Below are positions 1 through 5,769 of a stretch of 23,980 nt of DNA, piece by piece. The DNA comes from Thermoplasmata archaeon (GTDB taxonomy: Archaea; Thermoplasmatota; Thermoplasmata; Lutacidiplasmatales; UBA184). The notes beneath the pieces were generated by a model, which had not been told where the DNA came from, searched no databases, and was given only the letters and a program-made list of their open reading frames with translations. Each line of letters starts with the position of its first letter. Within the stretch, counting starts at the first letter, position 1. The stretch lies in the NCBI GenBank assembly GCA_030046135.1, contig JASIEC010000043.1, positions 1 through 23,980 on the forward strand, in the 5' to 3' direction. The translations under genes and the position numbers were made by a program.

Positions 1-1
1 G

Positions 2-46
2 CTGTTCCTCCTCGCCGGGGTGAAGGCGCGCTGGAAGGAGCCGTAG
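2..46 (+). CDS. C-terminal end of an unidentified protein (partial)
   Basis: The second forward frame is open from the window edge and ends in TAG at 44-46. It reads LFLLAGVKARWKEP, a hydrophobic stretch followed by a basic tail. This could be the last membrane helix and cytoplasmic end of a membrane protein. Only 14 residues are visible, so no family can be named, and the reading is tentative. Confidence 0.35.
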   Translation: MFLLAGVKARWKEP

Positions 47-87
47 AGCGGTCTCCCGGCCCCGGACCGCGCGCCGTCGCGCGAGCC

Positions 88-95
88 GTTAAGTA
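88..95 (+). promoter_or_regulatory. TATA-like box of the zinc-ribbon gene
   Basis: GTTAAGTA is a local AT-rich island in very GC-rich sequence, centred about 29 nt before the ATG at 121. This spacing recurs at many first genes in the window and implies a transcript with almost no leader. Confidence 0.5.
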
Positions 96-120
96 CCCCC
101 CGGAGGCTGCTGCCCGCGCG

Positions 121-360
121 ATGCTCTTGTCGGCGGACCCTCGCTCGTTCGAGAGCCCCGACGAGAGGCTCTCCCGGTGCCTCTTCTGCGGGCGGGACCT
201 CGTTCTTCTCCCCGACGACCGGCGCCACGGGAGCTGCTTCGACTGCCTCTCGCTGTCGATCGCGCCCGAGACGACGTGCCCGCGGTGCGGCGCGACGATC
301 CCCGCCGAGGATCGGGGGTTCGGCTGCCCCAGCTGCCCGTGGTACCCCGGCGGGAACTAG
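121..360 (+). CDS. Small double zinc-ribbon protein
   Basis: A 79-residue protein with four CxxC knuckles: C20/C23, C39/C42, C53/C56 and C69/C72. Spacing suggests two consecutive zinc ribbons, the first from knuckles 1 and 2 and the second from knuckles 3 and 4. There is no signal peptide or membrane segment. Such proteins are common in archaea and usually act as nucleic-acid or protein adaptors, but no specific function can be assigned. A TATA-like box lies about 29 nt before the ATG. The MFS exporter starts 33 nt after the stop, so co-transcription is plausible. I am confident it is a real gene because of the cysteine pattern, and not confident of its role. Confidence 0.75.
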   Translation: MLLSADPRSFESPDERLSRCLFCGRDLVLLPDDRRHGSCFDCLSLSIAPETTCPRCGATIPAEDRGFGCPSCPWYPGGN

Positions 361-393
361 GGCGTCCAGCCCCGTCCCCCGCCGACGATTCCG

Positions 394-1917
394 ATGAACC
401 GCTCGACCGATCCCTCTCCTGCGGCGCCGCTGCCTCCCGCCGCGCCGACGCGGGCCGAGGGCGCCGGGACAGGACGCCGCGAGTCGGCGGTCCTCCTCCT
501 CGCCACGTTGGGGACGATCATGGTCGCCGTCGACAGCACGATCGTCATCCTCGCGCTCCCGACGATGGTCCGCGAGCTCCGCTCACCGCTCGAGACGGTC
601 ATCTGGGCGATCCTCATCTACCTGCTCTTCACCGCGGCGCTCACGACCCAGGCCGGTCGTCTCGGGGACGTTCTCGGGCGGGGACGGGTCTACAACGCGG
701 GGTTCGCGGTGTTCACGATCGGCTCGGGCCTCTCGGGGTTCGCCCCGAACGCGGAGGTGCTGATCGCCGCGCGGGCGATCCAGGCGGTCGGGGGCGCGGT
801 GATGTTCGCGAACGCGGGGGCCCTCATCACGCAGGTGTACCCCCCCGAGCGTCGGGGGCGTGCGTTCGGCTTCCTCGTCTTCGGCTGGAGCGTGGGGGCG
901 ATCCTCGGGATCCTCCTCGGAGGGGTGATCACGACGACCCTCGGCTGGCGGTACAATTTCTTCATCAACCTCCCGATCGGCGCGATCGCGGTCGCGCTCG
1001 GCCTCCGCACCCTGCCCCCGTCGGACCGCGAGCCCGCGCGGTTCGACGTCCCCGGGTTCCTCACGTTCTCCGCCGCGCTCGGGTCGATCTCGTACGGCGC
1101 GATCGAGTACGCGGCGAGCGGGGCCAGCTGGACCGACCTCGGGTTCGTCCTTGTCGGCCTCGCCCTCCTCCCCCTCTTCGTCGCGCTCGAGCTCCGATCC
1201 CATCATCCGATGCTCGAGCTGCGCGAGCTGACCCAGCGGCTCCTCGGCTTCTCGCTCCTCGCGAGCCTCCTCCAGGCGCTGGGGTACCTCTCCGTCGTCT
1301 TCCTCCTCACGATGTACCTTCAGGGGCTCCGGGGCCTGACGCCGCTCGACGCGTCGGTCCTCCTCGTGCCGGGCTACCTGGTGGGCGCGGTCGCGGGGCC
1401 GTTCATGGGCCGCCAGGTCGACCGCGTCGGGCCCCGGGCGCTCGCCACCTCCGGCCTCCTCCTCATGCTCGTCGCCGTGCTCGCCTACGCCCAGCTCACG
1501 GCGACGTCCTGGTTCGGCTGGGTCCCGCTGATCTCCCTCGTGAGCGGGGTCGGGACCGGGATGTTCTTCCCGGCGAACACCACCGCGATCATGAGCCAGG
1601 CGCCGCCGCGCCGGCTGGGCGCGATCAGCGGCCTCCGCGGAGCGCTCACGAACATCGGGACCCTCCTGAGCTTCGTCGTGACCCTCTCGATCGCCTCCGC
1701 GAGCGTCTCGAGGGCCACGGCGTACGAGGTGTTCCTCGGGACGACGGACCTCCGGGGGGGCGTCGCCTCCCAGTTCCTGGGAGGGATCCACGCCGCCCTG
1801 TACGGGAGCGCCGTCATCCTCGGGGTCGCGGCCGCGCTCTCCTGGTCGCGAGGACGCGTCCCCGCCCGCGGGGCGCCTCCGAGGGCGGGCGCCCCGACGA
1901 CCTCCGGGTCGCCGTAG
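394..1917 (+). CDS. DHA2-family (EmrB/QacA-like) MFS drug/proton antiporter
   Basis: A 507-residue polytopic membrane protein. After a Pro/Ala-rich cytoplasmic N-terminus of about 30 residues, the first helix carries the drug-antiporter signature VDSTIVILALPTM (DHA2 motif D1). A loop with GRLGDVLGRGRVY matches MFS motif A. A Gly-rich helix ending GWRYNFFINLPIG matches antiporter motif C and its flank. Length and hydrophobic pattern fit the 14-helix DHA2 group, which exports lipophilic cations, drugs or metabolites in exchange for protons. The substrate cannot be read from sequence. It sits 33 nt after the zinc-ribbon gene with no obvious promoter of its own. The C-terminus is a short Arg/Pro/Gly-rich tail. 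Confidence 0.9.
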   Translation: MNRSTDPSPAAPLPPAAPTRAEGAGTGRRESAVLLLATLGTIMVAVDSTIVILALPTMVRELRSPLETVIWAILIYLLFTAALTTQAGRLGDVLGRGRVYNAGFAVFTIGSGLSGFAPNAEVLIAARAIQAVGGAVMFANAGALITQVYPPERRGRAFGFLVFGWSVGAILGILLGGVITTTLGWRYNFFINLPIGAIAVALGLRTLPPSDREPARFDVPGFLTFSAALGSISYGAIEYAASGASWTDLGFVLVGLALLPLFVALELRSHHPMLELRELTQRLLGFSLLASLLQALGYLSVVFLLTMYLQGLRGLTPLDASVLLVPGYLVGAVAGPFMGRQVDRVGPRALATSGLLLMLVAVLAYAQLTATSWFGWVPLISLVSGVGTGMFFPANTTAIMSQAPPRRLGAISGLRGALTNIGTLLSFVVTLSIASASVSRATAYEVFLGTTDLRGGVASQFLGGIHAALYGSAVILGVAAALSWSRGRVPARGAPPRAGAPTTSGSP

Positions 1918-1931
1918 ACGCGGCGGCCCCG

Positions 1932-1943
1932 CCAACCTTATCG
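1932..1943 (+). promoter_or_regulatory. TATA-like promoter of tRNA-Ser
   Basis: CCAACCTTATCG resembles the AACC-G-TTAT core seen before several genes here. It is centred about 33 nt before the first base of the tRNA, which would give a leader of roughly 5-10 nt for RNase P to remove. Confidence 0.5.
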
Positions 1944-1972
1944 CTCGGGTCCGGTCCGGAGCGGTCGGACGT

Positions 1973-2090
1973 GCCGAGGTGGCTCAGTCCGGTACGGCGC
2001 GAGTCTGGAAAGCTCGTGGCGGCATACGCCTCGGGAGTTCAAACGCCGGGCACGGCCGTTCCGTCCCGGCGGAGAGTCTCCCCCTCGGCG
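1973..2090 (+). tRNA. tRNA-Ser(GGA), interrupted by an intron in the T-loop
   Basis: The acceptor stem pairs GCCGAGG (1973-1979) with CCTCGGC (2083-2089), and base 73 is G2090, as usual for archaeal serine tRNAs. The D-arm carries GG at 18/19 and a short stem, as in class II tRNAs. The anticodon stem CGAGT/GCTCG encloses CTGGAAA, giving anticodon GGA (2007-2009, reads UCC/UCU). A long variable arm has stem GGCG/CGCC (2018-2021/2027-2030), diagnostic of Ser/Leu type. The T-stem GGGAG (2033-2037) pairs perfectly with CTCCC (2078-2082), but only if 2044-2076 is removed, which restores a normal TTCAAAT loop. CCA is not encoded. I am highly confident of tRNA-Ser and quite confident of the intron, which is described separately. 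Confidence 0.9.
2044..2076 (+). other. 33-nt intron in the T-loop of tRNA-Ser (position 59/60)
   Basis: The insert splits TTCAAA from T of the T-loop. It folds on itself: CGCCGGG (2044-2050) pairs with CCCGGCG (2065-2071), and an inner ACGG/CCGT stem (2052-2055/2061-2064) closes a five-base loop. At the junctions a relaxed bulge-helix-bulge can be drawn. TTC (2038-2040) pairs with GAG (2072-2074, one T-G pair), flanked by three-base bulges 2042-2044 and 2075-2077. Cutting after the second base of each bulge gives exactly 2044-2076. A shift by one base (2043-2075) would also leave a seven-base loop, TTCAAGT. Archaeal tRNA introns normally lie at 37/38, and T-loop sites are non-canonical. Confidence 0.8.
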
Positions 2091-2137
2091 CTTCCCCCGT
2101 CGCCCCGTCGGGCGAAGGGTAGGGAGGCCCCCGGACG

Positions 2138-2662
2138 ATGACCGTCCGCCCGAGGGACGCGACGGCGTCGCTCCTCCAGATCGACGCGGTCCTCTCCCGG
2201 CTGTCGGGGCACGACGCCCTCGCCGAGGTGTGCCGGTTCCTGAGGGCGTCGCACCGGGCGTACCGGTGGGTCGGGATCTACCGCCTCGACGGGCGCGAGC
2301 TCGTCGTCGAGGCGTGGGACGGGCCGGCGGCGACCGAGCACGTGCGGATCCCCCTCGACCGGGGAGTCTGCGGCCGGGCGGCGAGGGACGGCCGCACCGT
2401 GATCGTGGACGACGTGCGCACCGATCCGGAGTACCTCGCCTGCTTCCTCGAGACGCGCGCGGAGATCGTGGTGCCGATCCTCGACGGGGGAAAGGTCGCC
2501 GGGGAGATCGACATTGACGGCAATGAGGTCGGGGCGTACGACGCGAGCGACCGGACGTTCCTGGAGACGGTCGCGAGCCGCGTCGCGACGGCCCTCAGGG
2601 CGGCCCGGGACGCGCCGCGGCCCGCCGGAGCGTCCGGGCCACCTCCCGGCCCGCCGCGCTGA
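2138..2662 (+). CDS. GAF-domain protein, probable free methionine-(R)-sulfoxide reductase
   Basis: A 174-residue single GAF domain with a Pro/Gly-rich tail. The core closely follows free methionine-R-sulfoxide reductase (fRMsr), which reduces free Met-R-sulfoxide in the cytosol: IPLDRGVCG (72-79), then YLAC (99-102), EIVVPIL (109-115) and GEIDIDG (122-128). C78 and C102 are 24 residues apart, the same spacing as Cys94 and catalytic Cys118 of the E. coli enzyme. The Cys84 position is H68, so the usual resolving cysteine is missing, as in the two-cysteine subtype. A GGGAGG ribosome site lies about 10 nt before the ATG. No TATA-like box is visible between the tRNA and this gene, so it may be transcribed with the tRNA. 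A sensor GAF protein is the alternative. Confidence 0.75.
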   Translation: MTVRPRDATASLLQIDAVLSRLSGHDALAEVCRFLRASHRAYRWVGIYRLDGRELVVEAWDGPAATEHVRIPLDRGVCGRAARDGRTVIVDDVRTDPEYLACFLETRAEIVVPILDGGKVAGEIDIDGNEVGAYDASDRTFLETVASRVATALRAARDAPRPAGASGPPPGPPR

Positions 2663-3353
2663 GCGTCCGCGCCGCGTCGAACGGTCGGAGCCTCGGTCGG
2701 GCGCGGCGGCGCCGCAGCCGTCGGACCTCGCGCGCGATCCCGTCGAGCGCCCGTACGAGGTCGTCGACGATCGGGAGATCGGCGGCGCGGCTCGTCCGCG
2801 AGAGGGGATTGAGATCGATCGAGATCACCCGCTTGCCGAGGGCGCGGAGCGCCTCCGTCCGATCGCCGTCCTCGAGCGGCACGACGCAGACGTCCGCGAC
2901 GGCGATCCCGTCCCGGTCGACCCGGGCGCGGTCCGAGGGGAGCCCGGGGATCCGGGCGGTGGGCTGGACGCCGAGGACCGTCGGGACCCCCGCTTGGCGG
3001 AGCGCGGCCGCGACGAGCCGGGCCCGCGCCGGCGTTCGGTGGAAGAGATTCACCTCAACCGCGAGCCCGGGGACGGCCCGCGCCAAGCGCGCGACCGACC
3101 CCGCGGCGAGCGCGGCGACGTTGCCGTTGACGCTCACGACCGGGCGGCGGGCCGCGAGGAGCCACTCGGCGGCCGCCCGCTCGGCCCGCCGGGCGCTCGG
3201 GGTCGTCCGCTCGCCGAGGAGGTAGTCGAACGCCTCGCCTCGCCCGGCGGCGATGAGCCCCTCGGGGACGACGAGGCCGCTCCGGGCCGCGTCGGCGAGG
3301 CGGCCGCGGACCTTCAGGCTCGCGTACCGGGGATGGCGCCGGGACAGTCGCAT
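2595..3353 (-). CDS. 4-phosphopantoate--beta-alanine ligase (archaeal phosphopantothenate synthetase)
   Basis: A 252-residue protein. The start is set at the ATG giving MRLSRRHPRYASLKVR, which matches the family N-terminus; an Arg/Ser-rich in-frame extension upstream is not credible. Conserved blocks include RGEAFDYLLGE (38-48), VSVNGNVAAL (73-82), VEVNLFHRT (99-107) and ISIDLNPLSRTSRAADLPIVDD (split core at 177-198). The enzyme joins 4-phosphopantoate and beta-alanine with ATP in the archaeal route to coenzyme A, replacing bacterial pantothenate synthetase and kinase. It lies 16 nt after the coiled-coil gene and is probably co-transcribed with it. Its Arg-rich C-terminus runs 68 bp into the oppositely oriented GAF gene. 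Confidence 0.9.
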   Translation of the reverse strand: MRLSRRHPRYASLKVRGRLADAARSGLVVPEGLIAAGRGEAFDYLLGERTTPSARRAERAAAEWLLAARRPVVSVNGNVAALAAGSVARLARAVPGLAVEVNLFHRTPARARLVAAALRQAGVPTVLGVQPTARIPGLPSDRARVDRDGIAVADVCVVPLEDGDRTEALRALGKRVISIDLNPLSRTSRAADLPIVDDLVRALDGIAREVRRLRRRRARPRLRPFDAARTLSAAGREVARTLRRAAARPGPP

Positions 3354-3369
3354 CGTCGGCCGCGCCGGG

Positions 3370-4107
3370 CTAGTCGGCCGGTCGCGGCTCCGCCGGGGCC
3401 CGGACGCCGTTGCCGACCTCGACCGCCGGCAGACGGCTCTCGAGCGCCGCGATCCGCTCTTCGAGAGGCTGGAGGCCCTCCTCGATCGTCTTCCCGAGGG
3501 CGAGCTTGAGGCTCTCCTCGAGCGCGACAAGGTCCCGCCCGAGGTCGATCATCCGCCGGGAGTTCTCGTTGAGCAGGAGCCGGGTCTGGGTCGCCGCCCG
3601 GTACGTGTCGGAGACGTCCTTCGTGAGCTGGTGGGAGGCCCGGGCGAACGTCTCGATCGAGTCGCCGATCGGCTTCCAGCGCGTCTCGAGGTTCGCGAGG
3701 AGGAGCTCCCCCAGGCGCTCCGAGCCCTTCTCGAAGCCGGCCCCCAAGTCGCGGGCGACCTTCTCGCCGAGCGCCGCGCTGAGCGCCTCGAGCCCCGCCT
3801 TCACCTCGGCCCCGACGGCCTGCTCGGCCGCCTCGACGCGGGCGATCCGCTCCTCGAGGAGCTGGAGGCGGGAGCTGAGATTGGAGTAGGCGGTCCCGAC
3901 GAGCGTCGAGAGATGCGTCTGGCTCAGCTCGTCAGCGCGGAGGAGGAGGTGGAGGATCCAGTGCTCCTTCCCTTTCGTCTCCGCGAGCGGCCCGCGGTCG
4001 ATGCGGTCCCGGAGCTCCCGCTCGTCGATCATCGCCTGGAGCTCGCGGAGCACCTGCACCCGGAGCGACGTCGGGGTGCCCGAGGACGACGCCGGAGTCG
4101 CCGCCAT
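3370..4107 (-). CDS. Coiled-coil protein of unknown function
   Basis: A soluble 245-residue protein that I do not recognise. The N-terminal third (about 15-75) looks helical and globular, with EHWILHLLLRADELSQTHLSTLVG. From about residue 80 to 235 it is continuous amphipathic helix, with repeated LEERIARVEAAEQ-like heptads at both ends (SRLQLLEERIARVEA and LQPLEERIAALESRL). This suggests a dimeric coiled coil or a folded helical hairpin. There is no membrane segment. A TATA-like box is about 28 nt before the ATG, so the mRNA is probably leaderless. It is followed by the phosphopantoate ligase gene; no functional link is evident. Confidence 0.75.
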   Translation of the reverse strand: MAATPASSSGTPTSLRVQVLRELQAMIDERELRDRIDRGPLAETKGKEHWILHLLLRADELSQTHLSTLVGTAYSNLSSRLQLLEERIARVEAAEQAVGAEVKAGLEALSAALGEKVARDLGAGFEKGSERLGELLLANLETRWKPIGDSIETFARASHQLTKDVSDTYRAATQTRLLLNENSRRMIDLGRDLVALEESLKLALGKTIEEGLQPLEERIAALESRLPAVEVGNGVRAPAEPRPAD

Positions 4108-4131
4108 CGGGCGCGGATGGGGTCCCGAGGG

Positions 4132-4140
4132 CTATATACG
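4132..4140 (-). promoter_or_regulatory. TATA box of the coiled-coil/ligase operon
   Basis: On the minus strand this reads CGTATATAG, preceded by GCGAA. It is centred 28 nt before the ATG at 4107 and is one of the clearest TATA boxes in the window. Confidence 0.7.
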
Positions 4141-4251
4141 TTCGCGGCCGCGGGGCGAGCGAGCGCGCGCCGTTCCCTCGACCGGCTCCGCGGGGCGGCC
4201 CCGACCGACGGTAACTAGATTTCCGTGCCGTAAGGTCTTTTCCACCGTAGC

Positions 4252-4259
4252 TCTTAAAC
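4252..4259 (+). promoter_or_regulatory. TATA-like box of the ribbon-helix-helix gene
   Basis: TCTTAAAC lies within an unusually AT-rich intergenic stretch. Transcription about 25 nt downstream would leave a leader of roughly 65 nt before the ATG at 4350, in contrast to the leaderless genes around it. Confidence 0.45.
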
Positions 4260-4291
4260 AGGTGACGTCGCATAGAATACGATGCGGACAC

Positions 4292-4316
4292 GCGCGGTGC
4301 CGGGTGCACCCCGCGC
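4292..4316 (+). promoter_or_regulatory. Stable hairpin in the 5' leader of the RHH gene
   Basis: GCGCGGTGC (4292-4300) can pair with GCACC plus CCGCGC (4306-4316) around loop CGGGT. The stem has nine G/C-rich pairs and a two-base bulge. It lies 33 nt before the ATG and upstream of the ribosome site GAGGAG. It could be a translational control or RNA-stability element; it could also be chance in GC-rich DNA. Confidence 0.35.
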
Positions 4317-4349
4317 CCCGTTCGCACCAAGCTGAGGAGAGAAACAACG

Positions 4350-4526
4350 ATGCCACGACCCCCGAAGAGCAAGGAGAAGCGCCGCGTGGGACTCGCCGTC
4401 TACCTCGAGCCAGCGATCCTGCGCCGGCTGAGGAAAGCCGCCGAGGACGACCGCCGATCGACGTCGACGCAAGCGGCGCTGTACATCGAGGAAGGCCTGG
4501 GCCTCCGCAAGCCGTCGTCCCGCTAG
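4350..4526 (+). CDS. Small ribbon-helix-helix (CopG-like) DNA-binding protein
   Basis: A 58-residue protein. A basic N-terminus is followed by a short beta-strand (RRVGLAVYL), a helix (EPAILRRLRKAAEDD), a Ser/Thr turn (RRSTSTQ) and a second helix (AALYIEEGLGL). This strand-helix-helix order with the small residues at the turn is the RHH pattern. These proteins dimerise and insert the paired strand into the DNA major groove, usually as repressors or antitoxins. GAGGAG lies about 10 nt before the ATG. No toxin gene is adjacent. The stop codon overlaps that of the opposing acyl-CoA dehydrogenase in the palindrome CTAG (4523-4526). It may autoregulate, but no operator is proven. Confidence 0.75.
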   Translation: MPRPPKSKEKRRVGLAVYLEPAILRRLRKAAEDDRRSTSTQAALYIEEGLGLRKPSSR

Positions 4527-5722
4527 GGGCGGTCGGCGCCCGTCGGCCGGGCGCGCTCGGGAAGCGAGGCCGCGTCGAATCCCTCGCCGAGCAGCTCTCG
4601 CGCGACGATGAGCCTGCGGATCTCGGACGTCCCGGCCCCGATCTCGAGCAGCTTGGCGTCGCGGGCGAGCCGCTCGATCGGCAGGTCCCGCATGTAGCCG
4701 TAGCCGCCGTGGATCTGGACGGCCTCGAGCGCGCCGCGCGTCGACGCCTCGGAGGCGAACGTGAGGGCCGCCGCGCTCGCGCGCAGGCTCTTCTCGCCGC
4801 GGCCCACCGCGTCGAGCGCCGAGGCGAGGAGGAGCCGGGACGCCTCGAGGTCCGTGAAGAGGTTCGCGAGCTTCGCCTGGATCAGCTCGAACTCTCCGAT
4901 CCGGTGGCCGAACTGCTCGCGCTGCCGGGCGTACCCCGTCGAACGCTCGAGCACTTCGGCGAGGATCCCGACCGGGATCGCGGCGAGGACCGCGCGCTCG
5001 ACGTTGAGGCCGCCCATCATGATCCTCGCGCCTCCGTTCTCGGGGCCGAGGCGCAGCTCCTCGGGGACGGCGACGTCCTGGAACGCGATCTCCCCCGTGG
5101 GGGAGCCCCGCATGCCCATCTTGTCGAGGCTGCGGGCCACGGAGAACCCCGGCGAGCGGCTGGGGACCAGGAAGGCGCTGATCCCGGCGGCCCCGCTCTC
5201 GGGTCGGGTCTTGGCGTAGACCAGGAGCACGTCGGCGACGGGGCCGTTCGTGATGAACTGCTTCGACCCGGTGAGGCGGTACTCCGCGCCGCGCCGCTCG
5301 GCTCGAGTCCGCAGGGAGACCGCGTCCGAGCCCGCGTCCGGCTCGGTGAGGGCGAGGGCGCCGATCTCCTCGCCGGCGGCGAGGCGGGGCAGGAACCTCG
5401 ACTTCTGCGCCTCGGTGCCGTTGCGCGCGAGGTTGTCCGCGAAGAGGTTCGAGTGCGCCCCTACGCTCAGGGCGAGCGCGGGGCTCGCGCGGGCGATCTC
5501 CTCGAGGATGATCGCCTGCGCCCGGTACGTCAGCCCGAGTCCGCCGTACGCCTCGGGGACGGTCGGGGCGAGGAACCCCTCGCTGCCGAGGTGGCGGAAC
5601 ACCTCGCGCGGAAACCAGTCCTCCCGATCCATCCGGTCGGCGATCGGCGTGACCTCCCGACGGACGAACCGACGGGTCGCGGACTGCAGGTCGGTCTCCT
5701 CCGCCGAGAGGGAGAACGCCAC
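4523..5722 (-). CDS. Acyl-CoA dehydrogenase, isovaleryl-CoA dehydrogenase-like
   Basis: A 399-residue flavoprotein of normal family length, starting with GTG. Recognisable blocks are EEIARASPALALSVGAH (74-90), ALALTEPDAGSDA (122-134), GSKQFITNG (152-160), REQFGHRIGEFELIQ (268-282) and IHGGYGYMRDLPIERLARDAK (core 337-357). It oxidises acyl-CoA to the 2,3-enoyl-CoA and passes electrons to an electron-transfer flavoprotein. The C-terminal motif is GAGT (362-365), not YEGT, so the medium-chain-type catalytic Glu is absent. E242 in LNVERAV sits where isovaleryl-CoA dehydrogenase has its base, favouring branched or other short acyl substrates. A TATA-like GTTATC lies 26 nt upstream of the GTG. It follows the L-aspartate oxidase gene by 47 nt but has its own promoter. 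Confidence 0.92.
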   Translation of the reverse strand: MAFSLSAEETDLQSATRRFVRREVTPIADRMDREDWFPREVFRHLGSEGFLAPTVPEAYGGLGLTYRAQAIILEEIARASPALALSVGAHSNLFADNLARNGTEAQKSRFLPRLAAGEEIGALALTEPDAGSDAVSLRTRAERRGAEYRLTGSKQFITNGPVADVLLVYAKTRPESGAAGISAFLVPSRSPGFSVARSLDKMGMRGSPTGEIAFQDVAVPEELRLGPENGGARIMMGGLNVERAVLAAIPVGILAEVLERSTGYARQREQFGHRIGEFELIQAKLANLFTDLEASRLLLASALDAVGRGEKSLRASAAALTFASEASTRGALEAVQIHGGYGYMRDLPIERLARDAKLLEIGAGTSEIRRLIVARELLGEGFDAASLPERARPTGADRP

Positions 5723-5744
5723 GCCGGCTCCGACGGCCGTTCGA

Positions 5745-5756
5745 TGATAACGGTTG
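5745..5756 (-). promoter_or_regulatory. Promoter (BRE + TATA-like) of the acyl-CoA dehydrogenase gene
   Basis: Minus strand CAACCGTTATCA matches the AACCGTTAT core found at several other starts in the window. TATA is centred about 26 nt before the GTG at 5722. Confidence 0.6.
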
Positions 5757-5769
5757 TCGGGGCGTCGCG

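Noticed and set aside
1973..2056. An uninterrupted tRNA-Ser ending near CACGGC at 2051-2056
   Set aside because: The T-stem would not pair and the acceptor would have two mismatches; the intron model gives perfect stems and G73.
177..2141. Long plus-strand frame over the exporter gene
   Set aside because: Arg/Pro/Gly-rich with no motifs; a shadow of the MFS gene in GC-rich DNA.
3354..3530. N-terminal extension of phosphopantoate ligase
   Set aside because: Ser/Arg-rich, overlaps the coiled-coil gene, and family homology begins at MRLSRRHPRY.
4350..4526. Toxin-antitoxin pair based on the RHH protein
   Set aside because: No small toxin-like frame adjoins it; the next gene is a convergent acyl-CoA dehydrogenase.
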